Under the pieces are notes generated by a model. It was not told the origin of the DNA and made no database searches. It saw only the letters and a list, made by a program, of their open reading frames with translations. A stretch of DNA of 64,000 nucleotides from Myoxocephalus aenaeus (Eukaryota; Chordata; Actinopteri; Perciformes; Cottidae), in contig JBAMJR010000005.1 of NCBI GenBank assembly GCA_038501785.1, positions 343,501-407,500 on the forward strand, read 5' to 3'. Each line of letters starts with the position of its first letter. The first letter of the stretch is position 1. The position numbers were made by a program, and so were the translations under genes. Positions 33,025 to 44,932 of this stretch are shown piece after piece.

Positions 33025-34478
33025 GGCGCCCAAGGACCTCAACAGCTACCGGCCGGTGGCGTTGACAGCCCACCTGATGAAGACCCTGGAGAGGCTGGTC
33101 CTTGCCCATCTCCGCCCTCTGGTGAGTTCATCCCTGGACCCACTTCAGTCCTCCTACCAGTCTGGCATCGGGGTGGACGACGCCGTCATCTTCCTGCTGC
33201 AGAGATGCCTCTCTCACCTGGAAAAGGCTGGAAGCACTGTGAGAGTCATGTTCGACGACTTCTCCAGTGCCTTCAACACCATCCAGCCTTTACTTCTGAG
33301 GGACAAGCTGGAGCAGACCGGGGTGGACCACCACCTGACTGCATGGATCCTGGACTACCTCACCAACCGTCCACAGTATGTGCGGATACGGGAGTGCGAG
33401 TCAGACCGGGTGTCCTGCAGCACGGGGGCCCCACAGGGAACCGTTCTGGCTCCATTCCTCTTCTCCATTTACACATCGGACTTCAACCACAACTCTGCCA
33501 ACTGCCACCTGCAAAAGTTCTCTGACGACTCTGCAATCGTCGGCCTCATTTCCGCAGACGATGACAGGGAATACAGAGAACTGAACCAGGACTTTTTAGG
33601 ATGGTGCCAGCGGAACCGCCTCCAGATAAACTCCAGTAAGACCAAGGAGCTGGTGGTGGACTTCCGCCGGGGTAAACGCTCTCCTCCGGTACCGGTGAGC
33701 ATCCAGGGACTGGACATTGAGATCGTCAAATCTTATAAGTACCTGGGTGTCCACTTGAACAACAAACTGGACTGGTCCGACCACGTACACGCACTTTATA
33801 AAAAGGGACAGAGCAGACTCTTTCTGCTGAGGAGACTGAGGTCTTTTGGGGTGCAGGGAGCACTCCTGAAGACCTTCTTTGACTCTGTGGTGGCATCAGC
33901 CATCTTTTATGGAGTCTTCTGGAGCAGCAGCATCACGGCAGCTGACAGGAGGAGACTGGACAAGCTGGTGAGGAAGGCCAGCAGCGTGCTGGGGCGTCCT
34001 CTGGATACCGTGGAGGTGGTGGGGGACAGGAGGATGATGACGAAGCTCTCGTCCATGATGAACCACGCCTCCCACCCCATGCAGGACACTCTAGCAGCGC
34101 TGCACAGCTCAGTCACCGGCTGATTCATCCCCGGTGTCTGAGGGAGAGGAACCGCTGCGGTCAGGCTGCACAACCAGCTGAGCTCCCAGTAGACAACTCT
34201 GACAACTGAACACTTTACTTCACTTTACTTTATCACTCACCTGGTGCAATATTATTACGTATATTACATGTATTTACGTGCAATACGTTTAAGTACTTTC
34301 TATTCAGTCTGTATATTAATATTCTTCTCTACTGTTTTACTGCTTATATTTATTTATATTACTTGTTTCTATTGTATTATTGTATTATTCTTTTATTCAC
34401 TTGTGAGCAAGGCTGCTGTAATCCTGTAATTTCCCCACTGCGGGACTAATAAAGGATTATCTTATCTTATCTTATCTC
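33025..34478 (+). mobile_element. 5'-truncated LINE with RT frame and TTATC tail
   Basis: A plus-strand frame (about 33032-34123) carries LINE RT motifs: LNSYRPVALTAHLMK, motif A FDDFSSAFNTI, motif B STGAPQGTVLAPFLFSIYT, motif C KFSDDSAIV, YKYLGVHLNNKLDWSDH. The endonuclease is missing. It ends with AATAAAGGATTATCTTATC repeats at about 34478. The first two ATG codons (33014, 33023) are host protease sequence read in the opposite direction, so the start of the open frame is chance. The copy looks young because the frame is intact to its natural end. Confidence 0.87.
33032..34123 (+). pseudogene. LINE reverse transcriptase fragment, open frame
   Basis: About 363 codons of uninterrupted RT fingers, palm and thumb with all three catalytic Asp (motif A and the motif C pair) and the C-terminal domain ending MQDTLAALHSSVTG. 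N-terminal truncation begins at the conserved PKDLNSYRP segment, so it lacks an endonuclease and its own promoter. Family: L2/Rex1/CR1-type RT; exact clade not assigned. Confidence 0.85.
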
Positions 34479-34510
34479 TTCCAGTGACTGCCCTCCTGGT
34501 GGAACTGCTG

Positions 34511-34522
34511 CCTTTTTAAATG
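34511..34522 (-). promoter_or_regulatory. TATA-like box possibly of the protease, displaced by the LINE
   Basis: Minus strand CATTTAAAAAGG lies just beyond the LINE tail. If it is the protease TATA box, the LINE separates it from the start codon by about 1.5 kb. Inference from position only. Confidence 0.3.
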
Positions 34523-34869
34523 TGTTCCTCTGTCCTGTTGGCCGTCCAGCCACCAATCAGCTCATGAAGGTTCACAACACGACCCCATTGGCTGCTGAGG
34601 TCACGCTGATGCAAATGTTGATCACATGTCCAGTATCAAGGAAACAGACTCTGATGTAGAAAGAGAAGAAACAAAGAGACCAGCGTGAAGCTGACTTCAC
34701 TGTGTATTCACGGAGATGAACTCAGATATTGTTGAAGTTCATAATGAAGAAATGAGTTAAAGTTGGTTTCAAGTCCACATGTTGAATGAGAGGAGTTCAT
34801 TTAAAGAAACCAAGTGAAAATGTTACTGTACCTTTAATAAAGGTCTGTGAAGACGCTCAATGTGTGTGA
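34523..34869. other. No gene seen
   Basis: Probable protease upstream region; no element recognised. Confidence 0.35.
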
Positions 34870-34871
34870 GT

Positions 34872-34907
<36 letters not shown>

Positions 34908-34918
34908 TAGTAGTAGTA

Positions 34919-35000
<82 letters not shown>

Positions 35001-35105
35001 TAGTAGTTGTAGTTGTAGTAGTAGTAGTAGTAGTATAGTAGTAGTAGTAGTAGTAGTAGTAGTATAGTAGTAGTAGTTGTAGTTGTAGTAGTAGTAGTAG
35101 TAGTA

Positions 35106-35158
<53 letters not shown>

Positions 35159-35273
35159 ATAGTAATAGTAGTAGTTGTAGTTGCTGTCGTAGTAGTAGTA
35201 GTAGTAGTGGTACTTGTAGTACTACTATTAGTAGTAGTAGTAGTAGTAGTAGTGGTACTTGTAGTACTACTAT

Positions 35274-35309
<36 letters not shown>

Positions 35310-35340
35310 TTGTAGTACTACTATTAGTAGTAGTAGCTGC
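34872..35340. repeat. (TAG)n microsatellite with higher-order blocks
   Basis: TAG triplets broken by TATAG and TTGTAG; GTGGTACTTGTAGTACTACT recurs near 35207 and 35251. Confidence 0.97.
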
Positions 35341-35398
35341 TTTAAGTCCCAGGTATCACAGCTTCACTGCAACTACTACTACCAATAGTAGTAGTAGT

Positions 35399-35403
<5 letters not shown>

Positions 35404-35471
<68 letters not shown>
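35404..35471. repeat. (TG)n microsatellite
   Basis: Uninterrupted GT run. Confidence 0.97.
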
Positions 35472-35472
<1 letters not shown>

Positions 35473-35669
35473 AGATCTTTGTGGCTGGAGCCTGCGGTAC
35501 GTTATGTTTCATATCTGTTGAACCTTCGTGTCCTCGCTGCTCACACTATTTTAATATCTAACACGCTTTTTATGACTTTATGGCAGTTAGAGAAAAGTTC
35601 CGTTTCTTTATCCAGACGTCCATTCAAATGTCACGATCTCATCACGTCCCTCCTCACGAGCCTCTGTGA

Positions 35670-35793
35670 TCACACGTGTTATTAGAATAACTCTATGACA
35701 TCACACGTGTTATTATAATAACTCTATGACATCACACGTGTTATTAGAATAACTCTATGACATCACACGTGTTATTAGAATAACTCTATGACA
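35670..35793. repeat. 31-bp tandem repeat, four copies
   Basis: TCACACGTGTTATTAGAATA plus ACTCTATGACA; one copy has TATAATA. Each holds a CACGTG. Confidence 0.93.
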
Positions 35794-35836
35794 TAACTCG
35801 TGTTCCTGCTGGCGTCCAGCAGGAACACGAGTTATG
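35792..35836. other. Perfect 21-bp inverted repeat with 3-nt loop
   Basis: Left arm 35792-35812, loop CGT 35813-35815, right arm 35816-35836; all 21 pairs match. It abuts the last 31-bp repeat. Confidence 0.97.
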
Positions 35837-36470
35837 ATCATAGTTCACTCACAGCTCACTGCTTTCTCAATACACCATATTTACACCTGATGCCAAGTTT
35901 TGATCCGGCATGTTCACCTCCAGGTACACAGTGCAGTGATCACGAGTACTAGGGTAGTATAGTAGTAGTAGTGGTAGTAGTAGTAGTACTTTTAGAGGTA
36001 CTAAGAAACATTCCGTGTGTTATTCTTGTGTCAATCCATTTCTGGAGATATTTTAAAACAGCCTCCACTAAAACATGTCATCTCTTTGTTTCTGAGCCAC
36101 AAGGAGCTTTCAGAGGCTCCAGAAAGACAATATGTCAAAATATGATGCGTCCAGAAGCAAAAGATTCAGACGACACCAAACCAAACAAATAGTGGAAACC
36201 CACAGACAGTTTGTTGATTATTAAAATGTTTTATTGTGAAGAAACAAGTATGAACACATAGAGGACCTGAGGAGTGATACAACGTAAGAGATGGATGTGT
36301 GTGCATTCATGATAGCGCCGTGCAATAAAAGAATAAAAGAATAAAGGAGGAGAGCAAAAGCCTTTCAGCAGGAGAATCCTTTACAATGCAAACGGTGAAA
36401 TAAATGCAAATGTTCTAAATGTTATAAACCAGGAGACTGTAAAAGAAACGATGAAGGGTCAACGGCAGGC

Positions 36471-36472
<2 letters not shown>

Positions 36473-36551
<79 letters not shown>
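36473..36551. repeat. (TG)n microsatellite
   Basis: Uninterrupted TG run. Confidence 0.97.
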
Positions 36552-36857
36552 TCTATATGAGCCCTGAGATAAACTGGACACCTGTCCAGGTGAACCCTGC
36601 CTTCAATGTCAGCTGTTATCGGCTCCAGCGCCCCCGACCCTGAATAGGATAAGTGGTTGGGATGTTGTAATGGATGGAACATGCATACATACATAATAAG
36701 GCAAAAAGAAAAAAGCATTTCAGGTCATTTTACAGCACCACTGACGGAGAGCCGACTTCATTAACTTCCAAAGTCACAAACCAGGAGCTTGTCTTCACTA
36801 CTAGTGCTGCTGTGCTTTGAGTTACACATCTCTGGATCAGCAATGTGCTTCCATAGA

Positions 36858-37268
36858 GTGGAGAGTAGACTGTAGGTAAAGATGGAGGTGTGTGTGTGTT
36901 GTAGAGTAGACTGTAGGTAAAGATGGAGGTGTGTGTGTGTTGGAGAGTAGACTGTAGGTAAAGATGGAGGTGTGTGTGTGTTGGAGAGTAGACTGTAGGT
37001 AAAGATGGAGGTGTGTGTGTGTTGGAGAGTAGACTGTAGGTATAGATGGAGGTGTGTGTGTGTTGTAGAGTAGACTGTAGGTAAAGAGGGAGGTGTGTGT
37101 GTGTTGGAGAGTAGACTGTAGGTAAAGAGGGAGGTGTGTGTGTGTTGGAGAGTAGACTGTAGGTAAAGATGGAGGTGTGTGTGTGTTGTAGAGTAGACTG
37201 TAGGTAAAGATGGAGGTGTGTGTGTGTTGTAGAGTAGACTGTAGGTAAAGATGGAGGTGTGTGTGTTG
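36858..37268. repeat. 41-bp minisatellite, about ten copies
   Basis: GAGTAGACTGTAGGTAAAGA followed by TGGAGGTGTGTGTGTGTTG. A 184-codon minus-strand frame across it is a repeat artefact. Confidence 0.93.
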
Positions 37269-37289
37269 TTTTATTTTTAAACAAGTTCT

Positions 37290-37975
37290 AGGTTTTATCG
37301 AGGGTGCTCTGGTCCCTACAGTAGGCTGTACCTATCGTCTATACCTTTTCTCTGCCTTTTGTTATCATCTCATCAGCTGCTATAGGCTTAGACCGCTGGG
37401 GGGCATCTTAGGATACACTGAGCTCCTCTTCTCTTCCTCTTTCGCTCCTCTTCTCCTCTTCTTTCTCTCCTTCTGGATAAATTATTGTCTCTTCAATGCA
37501 CATTACTAACTCTACTTTCTTTTTCCATGGATTCATGGCTGCCTGGAACCGGTCCTGCCTGCTGCCATGGCCCTGCTGATGGAACCGGTCCTGCCTGCTG
37601 CCATGGCCCTGCTGATGCCCCTCCTCTCTCCCTCCTTCTGCTTCATGGATCGTGGTTATCTGGATCATGGTCCATGCCTACTACTCATTATATGAATACT
37701 TTCTGTCATATTCATGTAATGTGCTGTAACTCTGTTACGTTGTTCATTCTGGTCACATGACATCTATTCTTCTGTCCATCAGGAGAGGGATCCTCCTCTG
37801 TTGCTCTCCCTCAGGTTTCTTCCTGTTTTCCCAGTGAAAGGGTTTTTACTATCTTTATTAGGGAGTTGTTCCTGATCCGATGTGAGGTCCCGGGACAGGA
37901 TGTTATGAGGATAACTTGTATTTGTGATGTTGGGCTATATAAAATAAACTGAATTTAATTGAATTGAATTCAAAA
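37290..37975 (+). mobile_element. L2/Maui-like LINE 3' remnant
   Basis: Contains TTGTCTCTTCAATGCACATT, CTCTCCCTCAGGTTTCTTCC, GATCCGATGTGAGG and ends TTGGGCTATATAAAATAAAC with GAATTGAATT tail, the typical 3' end of this fish LINE group. A 30-bp GGAACCGGTCCTGCCTGCTG block is duplicated at 37547-37615. Confidence 0.75.
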
Positions 37976-38850
37976 TAAATGTCAAGTGTTCACGTCATAT
38001 TTCCTCATCACTTACTTTTTAAATAAAAAGAATCCCGAGGGAACACGAACCAACAGTTTTGGAAATTATGCAGTTTAATTTGACTTTTTTTATTTATTCA
38101 TAAACATTAATTTATATGTAAGTACATTTAGATTTGAAAGTAACTATCTTTGTAAATTACCCGCCAACAAATAAAAAAATTAACTATTGCCATGTGTCAG
38201 TACCTCTGCAGCCCAGCAGATGGAGCTCTGGGGCCCACCAGTGGCCCCCGGACCAGAGGTTGAGGATAGCTGCTCCACACCAGTTCACCAGTTCATGACA
38301 GCTGCTGGTTTGTGAACAAAAGAAGCTTCATGTCGACAAACTAAAGGTCAGCGTTTGGGAATCAGGGTCAGAGGTCGATGTGGAGCAGAACTACACCTGG
38401 AGAGCAGCTTCAGGGCTTTAGAGACTGGGAACACTGGGAGCACTGGGAACACTGGGAGCACTGGGAACCAGTGGTGGGCCGTCAGGGCCTGCTAAGCCTT
38501 CTCTCCTGGCCTAAACAGAATCACAAAGTTATAGCTATTTTATAGTTTAATTGTTTTTCACAAATACACCACATGTATTATAATTATTTTCTCATGTCAC
38601 ATCCTGTCTTCCTCTGTTGCTCTGCTTCCAGCTGCAGCGCCTGAAGCTTGTTTTAAGGAGAGCTTTCATCCAATCAGATTTGACCTCTATGTCTCAATGG
38701 GAGCAGATCAATTATAGCTGGTCTTTGCAGATTAAAGTACACAGAGAGTGGATGTTATCGTTGATTGTCATAGTCTTCAACCAATCAGATCTTTAGTTTG
38801 ACATGCTGGCCGTATTCTTTGGCGCCTCTCACCCCGCTTGGTTCTCCGTC
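37976..38850. other. No gene seen
   Basis: AT-rich, with a short GGGAACACTGGGAGCACT tandem near 38426-38470. Confidence 0.4.
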
Positions 38851-38852
38851 GG

Positions 38853-39958
38853 AGAGGTTAGCACCGGAGAGGCTAGCACCGGAGAGGCTAGCACCAGAGA
38901 GGTTAGCACCGGAGAGGCTAGCACCAGAGAGGTTAGCACCGGAGAGGCTAGGGCCGGAGAGGTTAGCACCAGAGAGGTTAGCACCGGAGAGGTTAGCACC
39001 GGAGAGGCTAGCACCGGAGAGGCTAGCACCAGAGAGGCTAGCACCAGAGAGGTTAGCACCGGAGAGGCTAGCACCGGAGAGGTTAGCACCAGAGAGGCTA
39101 GGGCTGGAGAGGCTAGCACCAGAGAGGCTAGCACCAGAGAGGCTAGCACCAGAGAGGTTAGCACCGGAGAGGTTAGCACCAGAGAGGCTAGGGCCGGAGA
39201 GGTTAGCACCAGAGAGGTTAGCACCGGAGAGGTTAGCACCGGAGAGGCTAGCACCGGAGAGGCTAGCACCAGAGAGGCTAGCACCAGAGAGGTTAGCACC
39301 GGAGAGGCTAGCACCGGAGAGGTTAGCACCAGAGAGGCTAGGGCTGGAGAGGCTAGCACCAGAGAGGCTAGCACCAGAGAGGCTAGCACCAGAGAGGTTA
39401 GCACCGGAGAGGTTAGCACCAGAGAGGCTAGGGCTGGAGAGGCTAGCACCAGAGAGGCTAGCACCAGAGAGGCTAGCACCAGAGAGGTTAGCACCAGAGA
39501 GGCTAGGGCTGGAGAGGCTAGCACCAGAGAGGCTAGCACCAGAGAGGCTAGCACCAGAGAGGTTAGCACCAGAGAGGCTAGGGCTGGAGAGGCTAGCACC
39601 AGAGAGGCTAGCACCAGAGAGGCTAGCACCAGAGAGGTTAGCACCGGAGAGGTTAGCACCGGAGAGGCTAGCACTGGAGAGGCTAGCACCAGAGAGGTTA
39701 GCACCGGAGAGGCTAGCACTGGAGAGGCTAGCACCAGAGAGGCTAGCGCCGGAGAGGCTAGCACCAGAGAGGTTAGCACCAGAGAGGCTAGTACCAGAGA
39801 GGCTAGCACTGGAGAGGCTAGCACCAGAGAGGCTAGCACCGGAAAGGTTAGCACCGTAGAGGCTAGCACCAGAGAGGTTAGCACGGGAGAGGTTAGCACG
39901 GGAGAGGTTAGCACCAGAGAGGTTAGCACCGTAGCGGCTAGCACCGTAGAGGCTAGTG
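38853..39958. repeat. 15-bp minisatellite GAGAGGYTAGCACCR with 240- and 75-bp higher-order repeats
   Basis: About 73 units, many holding GCTAGC. The block 38941-39180 is repeated almost exactly at 39181-39420 (240 bp, 16 units). A 75-bp (five-unit) block starting at the GGGCTGG variant repeats at 39421, 39496 and 39571. The 15-bp pitch leaves several frames open on both strands (353-404 codons); these are not supported as genes. Confidence 0.97.
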
Positions 39959-40084
39959 TGAGGGGATTGTCTTCCTGTCTGAACTTACGCTCGAGCTTTA
40001 TTTCCCTCTGCAGCTGAGCCAACATCGTCGTCCTCTGTGGCCGATCTGGCTCTTAAAACCGGACATTAACTGGAAGTATAGCCA

Positions 40085-40310
40085 TAAAGTGACTGTGGCT
40101 CAGTGGTGCGCAGGGTCGTCCTTCAATCAGAGGATCGGTGGTTCGATCCCCGGCTCCGCTAGCCCGTGTCGATGTGTCCTTGAGCAAGACACTTAGCCCT
40201 AAATGTCTCCTGTAGCTCTGCTACGGTGAGTGAACGTTAGATAGTCCTGATGTGGCTCCTCTCATCAGTGTGAAGGATTCTATGTAAAGCGTCTTTATCA
40301 GTAATAATCA
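40085..40310 (+). mobile_element. tRNA-derived SINE
   Basis: An A-box-like GTGGCTCAGTGGTGCGCAGG and B-box GGTTCGATCCC head, followed by GTGTCCTTGAGCAAGACACT and a body typical of fish SINEs. Confidence 0.7.
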
Positions 40311-40872
40311 GATATGCAATGAGGACCAACATTTATATTTTAACCAAAATATTCACGATTACTCATTAAAACAAAAAAAAATTAAAGATGTGTTCGTAGC
40401 ATTTTAATTCACAATTGTCAATATATAAATAAAAATGAATAACTAAATACATTAGAAATAAATAAGTTAATAAATATATACATATTTCTTTATATTGCTA
40501 TTATTTATTCGATAAGGGGGAATTTAAACAAAGGTGTGCTCGTTTAAAATGAGGCTCCCTAACGAGCTAAACGATCTCAAATAGCTTAACGATCTTAACG
40601 AGCGGGTGTGAGCCGGTCAAACCAGTCAGGACACAGGTTTAAAATTTTAAAATTAATTTATTATACGTCTTTGTCATAGAAGTCATTACTTGTGTTCATG
40701 GTTAACATACAGCCATTCATATAGAGAACAAAGGAGTCGCTTCTTTTTGTTCATCGTTTTCTTTTAACTTAGAAATGTACACTCTTCGCTGTGAGGAGAA
40801 AAATACCCTTTTTCAAAAGTCTCTTTTCTCATTTGTGTTTCTTTTCTTGTTTTATCCCCTGAGGGAAAAGGC

Positions 40873-40903
<31 letters not shown>

Positions 40904-41595
40904 CTCCTCCTCCTCCTCCATTTGGATGATGCAGAGGGAACACCTGAACACACTGGCACGATGATGAACACAGACAGAGGGCTGAGGTGCATTCTGGGAG
41001 CTGAACACCGAGCCACGGGACGGCACACCCGCACATTCACTAAGCACACACACACGCACGCACACGCACGCACACACACACGCACCCACGCACGCACACA
41101 CACACCCGAAACACCAATTACAGAGACCCATTAAAACATTTCAAAATAAAAGCACAAAATAACAATAATAATATATATTTTTAAAGAAACAAAAGCCCCA
41201 ACAATGATATAAAAAAATAAAACTATGCGACCATATACAATCATTATCAGTGCATGTGGACAGAGGCAGGCGGGGGGGGGGCGGGGGGGGGGGGGGGGTC
41301 GTGGTTCTTCGTGGTTCTTCGTGGTTCTTCGTGTTCTGGAGGCTCAGGCAGCTGGGGAGCGTCTGACTAGTGGACCCTTATCACCAGTCTCATTGAGGTC
41401 ATCTAGTCCAGGACTCTATCCAACCAAAACCACTTCATCTTCACTGTAAACCTTATTATTATTATTATTATCATTATTATTGTTTCTCTCTGCGTGTGAA
41501 GAACGGAGGGCGGAATCTGGCAACGTGGCGTGAGGATTAGGAGGATTTGGACCTGGCAACCGGCCCCGTTGGTTAATTGGCAGCTCTCATGTCCC

Positions 41596-41599
<4 letters not shown>
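40311..41599. other. No coding sequence seen; repeats and possible mgat3 3' flank
   Basis: Includes a CTCCTC run (40880-40917), a CA/CG-rich tract (41045-41105), a G tract (41271-41299) with TCGTGGTTCT tandem copies, and an ATT repeat at 41455. From here to 47196 could in part be the mgat3 3'UTR; no end could be assigned. Confidence 0.35.
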
Positions 41600-41638
<39 letters not shown>

Positions 41639-41725
41639 TGTGTGTTTATCTCTGAGCAACATTGGCGGTCTTTTGTTTGTCATTTTTCCTTTTTTTTCAG
41701 TGACAAGATGGACGGAAGGTGGTGC

Positions 41726-41782
<57 letters not shown>
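41600..41782. repeat. Two (TG)n microsatellites
   Basis: TG runs at 41600-41645 and 41727-41782. Confidence 0.96.
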
Positions 41783-41784
<2 letters not shown>

Positions 41785-41900
41785 GCTGCTTCATGAAGCC
41801 AGTTATCAAGAAACCATTAATAATCAAAACAAATCATAACCCTGTTTAAGACCCAATACATTGACTAGCTAACAGTTACATCACCAAAATAAAACATATC

Positions 41901-41903
<3 letters not shown>

Positions 41904-41954
<51 letters not shown>
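41904..41954. repeat. (AT)n microsatellite
   Basis: AT dinucleotides. Confidence 0.96.
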
Positions 41955-41958
<4 letters not shown>

Positions 41959-42429
41959 ATAAAAACACACATCCTCCAATAAGGTGCAATTCATAGTTTT
42001 AACAGACAGACGTTTGCATTTCAGCAACTTAAATAAAAAGCTTTTCTTCCAAAAGAGATCATTATAATTTTTTGATTTTTTTTGTGTCACTTTTGGAGGA
42101 AAACAAAGCAACAAACAGACAAACAGAGACACGGGAGATAACCGAAGAAGAAGCACCAACCATCTCACCAAAGAGTTTCCTCTCAGAACCGGTTCTGAGT
42201 GGCTGTCACACAATGGCGTCGCACAACAGAGCGCTACAGTGGTCGGACGGTTCACACACACACAGAGGCTGCACTGTGTGTGTGTGTGTGACTGTGTGTG
42301 TGTGTGTGTGTTGCTATATGTGTGTGTTGCTATATGTGTGAAAGTAGGGAAAGTAACAACAGTAAAAAAACTCTTAAATCAAGTGGTTGTGTGAGGCGGT
42401 GAAAGGCTAAATATGATGTCATCAACATA

Positions 42430-42451
42430 ACACACACACACACACACAACA

Positions 42452-42503
<52 letters not shown>
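42430..42503. repeat. (CA)n microsatellite
   Basis: CA run with one CACCACA break. Confidence 0.96.
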
Positions 42504-42505
<2 letters not shown>

Positions 42506-42883
42506 CTTTAAAAACAAAAAACATTAAATATCAAAGCTGCCAAGTGGATGACGTTCCCAAAAAATAAATAAAAAAGTTTAAAAAAACTTCCACCAAAAAC
42601 ATTATTAAAACAGAAGGAAAAGACTTCACACAAAAAGTGCCGAAACAAAACCAAACAATAGAGACCGTGATCGTGGGACGTCATGATTGTCACCCTCTTT
42701 ATAGCTTAGCTTAGCTTAGCATAAGGCGATGCTAAGAGATCAGACAGAGCGTTTATTTACCCTGCACATGTTTTAACAGAAAGAAGTGACTCCAACTAAA
42801 CTACTCTTTCCTTCACTCCTCGGCTTCTGGGCGGTCGCAAGGGTTTTCTGGGAAAAGATCAGCCGGTGGAAACCACGGGGCTG

Positions 42884-42892
42884 TGTGTGTGT

Positions 42893-42970
<78 letters not shown>
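42884..42970. repeat. (TG)n microsatellite
   Basis: TG run with one GG break. Confidence 0.96.
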
Positions 42971-42973
<3 letters not shown>

Positions 42974-43077
42974 AAACTAATGACGAGGGCCGGGGTCATT
43001 TCTGAATACTGATCAGTTAACTAGTCGTGGTTTGGTCCACCTGTGAAAACTGATTAATAATAATAATGCTTAACCCC

Positions 43078-43752
43078 AGTGATGTCATCGTGATGTCATA
43101 GTGAAGTCTTCGTGATCTCATAGTGAAGTCATTGTGATGTCATTGTGATGTTTGTGATGTCATTGTGATGTCATAGTGATGTCATAGTGATGTCATTGTG
43201 ATGTAATAGTGATGTCATCGTGATGTCATAGTGATGTCATCGTGATGTAATAGTGATGTCATCGTGATCTCATAGTGATGTCATTGTGATGTCATCGTGA
43301 TCTCATAGTGAAGTCATTGTGATGTCATTGTGATGTTTGTGATGTCATTGTGATGTCATAGTGATGTCATAGTGATGTCATTGTGAAGTCATTGTGATGT
43401 CATCGTGATGCCATCGTGATGTCATAGTGATGTTCGTGATGTCATTGTGATGTTGTTCAAGATGTCATAGAGGTGTCATCGTGATGTCATCGTGATGCCA
43501 TAGTGATGTTGTCAAGATGTCATAGAGGTGTCATTGTGATTTCATAGTGATGTCATAGTGATGTCACCGTGATGCCATCGTGATGTCATCGTGATGTCAT
43601 CGTGATGCCATAGTGATGTTGTCAAGATGTCATAGAGGTGTCATTGTGATTTCATAGTGATGTCATAGTGATGTCATAGTGATGTCACCGTTGATGCCAT
43701 AGTGATGCCATCGTGATGTCATCGTGATGTCATCGTGATGTCATAGTGATAG
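43078..43752. repeat. 12-bp minisatellite GTGATGTCATAG
   Basis: About 55 units of GTGATGTCATHG with variants (AAGTC, CTCAT, GCCAT). A block with GTTGTCAAGATGTCATAGAG recurs near 43508 and 43618, 110 bp apart. Confidence 0.95.
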
Positions 43753-44225
43753 AATGTGCAACAAAAAAGCCGCGGTTCTAAACTAGCGGCACGGACACTC
43801 ACCACCCAGGAGAGGGGGGTGCAAAGAAAAAAGATGCCACTCAGTTGCATTGTGGGAAATGCAGGATCGAAGTCAAACATGTGCAGAAATAAACTACACC
43901 GATGATCTACGCATAGAAAATATGCAGAAAGCAAATTAATGCGACGATGAACTGATTGCTGAACCCTTCTTCAGGACTCACGTCCTCCACTTTCAAGAGA
44001 GGTTTCCTGTTGTGTTGTGTGATTCTGTGTTGTGTGATTCTGTGTTGTGTGATTCCTCCGCCCCCTCAGCTCTCAGCCCATTGGCCGGCTGCCTCGATGA
44101 CCTCAGGCTGTTGAGAATCTAAGAAATTGGCGATAACGTCTTTCAGCGGGCTCAGACACGCTTATCTGGCACGAGTCACCGTCTGTCACGCACACCCACG
44201 AAGTGCATAGCATACATGCAGATAT

Positions 44226-44325
<100 letters not shown>

Positions 44326-44410
44326 ATCGCCAGATGTGCAGAGTTTCAGTCTGGTTCAACACAAACACTCCCCCCGCCCCGTCTTATAAGATGACGATTG
44401 GCTGAAAAAA

Positions 44411-44472
44411 GAGCATAGACTTCTATACAACCAGAGGAGTCGCCCCCTGGTGGTCAGGAGAGAGAATGCAGA
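44411..44472 (-). repeat. Single copy of the 73-bp satellite unit
   Basis: GCATAGACTTCTATACAACC through GAGAGAATGCAG, with an intact CTCF-like core on the minus strand. An isolated unit shows that the sequence also disperses outside arrays. Confidence 0.9.
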
Positions 44473-44841
44473 GGTTTCTTTGCACCAAAATTGACACCCA
44501 AAAAGCTGATTAAAACGATCGTGATTCAAACTAAAATGCTCCATATCTATTTGGGAGAACTGCCAGAATTCATATATTAACGCTCCACTTTTCCAGCACC
44601 TGTTTCCTCTTTGTTCCATCAGGTCACTATCAATCATAAGCGTTTTAAAAGGCAGTAAATCAAATTAGGAAGCGTGAAAAAAAATCTAATGAAAAGCAGC
44701 ATTGTTGTCGTCTGGTCGGATGATGTTGAATCCCATCTCCAGCTCGTCTCTCTGCGGCCCCTCTGGGGGTCGGATGGAGAGCTTTTGGCTCTCGGCTCCA
44801 ACACCAAAACCCCCAAACAGCTGCTGCCATCCGGGCAGCAG

Positions 44842-44932
44842 CCGCGGCACAGACGCCCCACGCCGCGGCACAGACGCCCCACGCCGCGGCACAGACGCCC
44901 CACGCCGCGGCACAGACGCCCCACGCCGCGAG
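44842..44932. repeat. 21-bp GC-rich tandem repeat
   Basis: Four units of CCGCGGCACAGACGCCCCACG. Surrounding CpG-rich sequence has no recognised gene. Confidence 0.9.

Noticed and set aside
33014..33031. Native start of the LINE RT ORF at 33014
   Set aside because: These bases are the protease signal-peptide exon read on the opposite strand; the LINE homology starts about 33030.
38853..39958. CRISPR-like direct repeats
   Set aside because: Tandem units without unique spacers in a eukaryotic genome; the same applies to the other minisatellites and the 73-bp arrays.
38798..40025. Three overlapping open frames of 353-404 codons on both strands
   Set aside because: They are products of a 15-bp minisatellite whose pitch is divisible by three; no non-repeat domain, start context or splice support.
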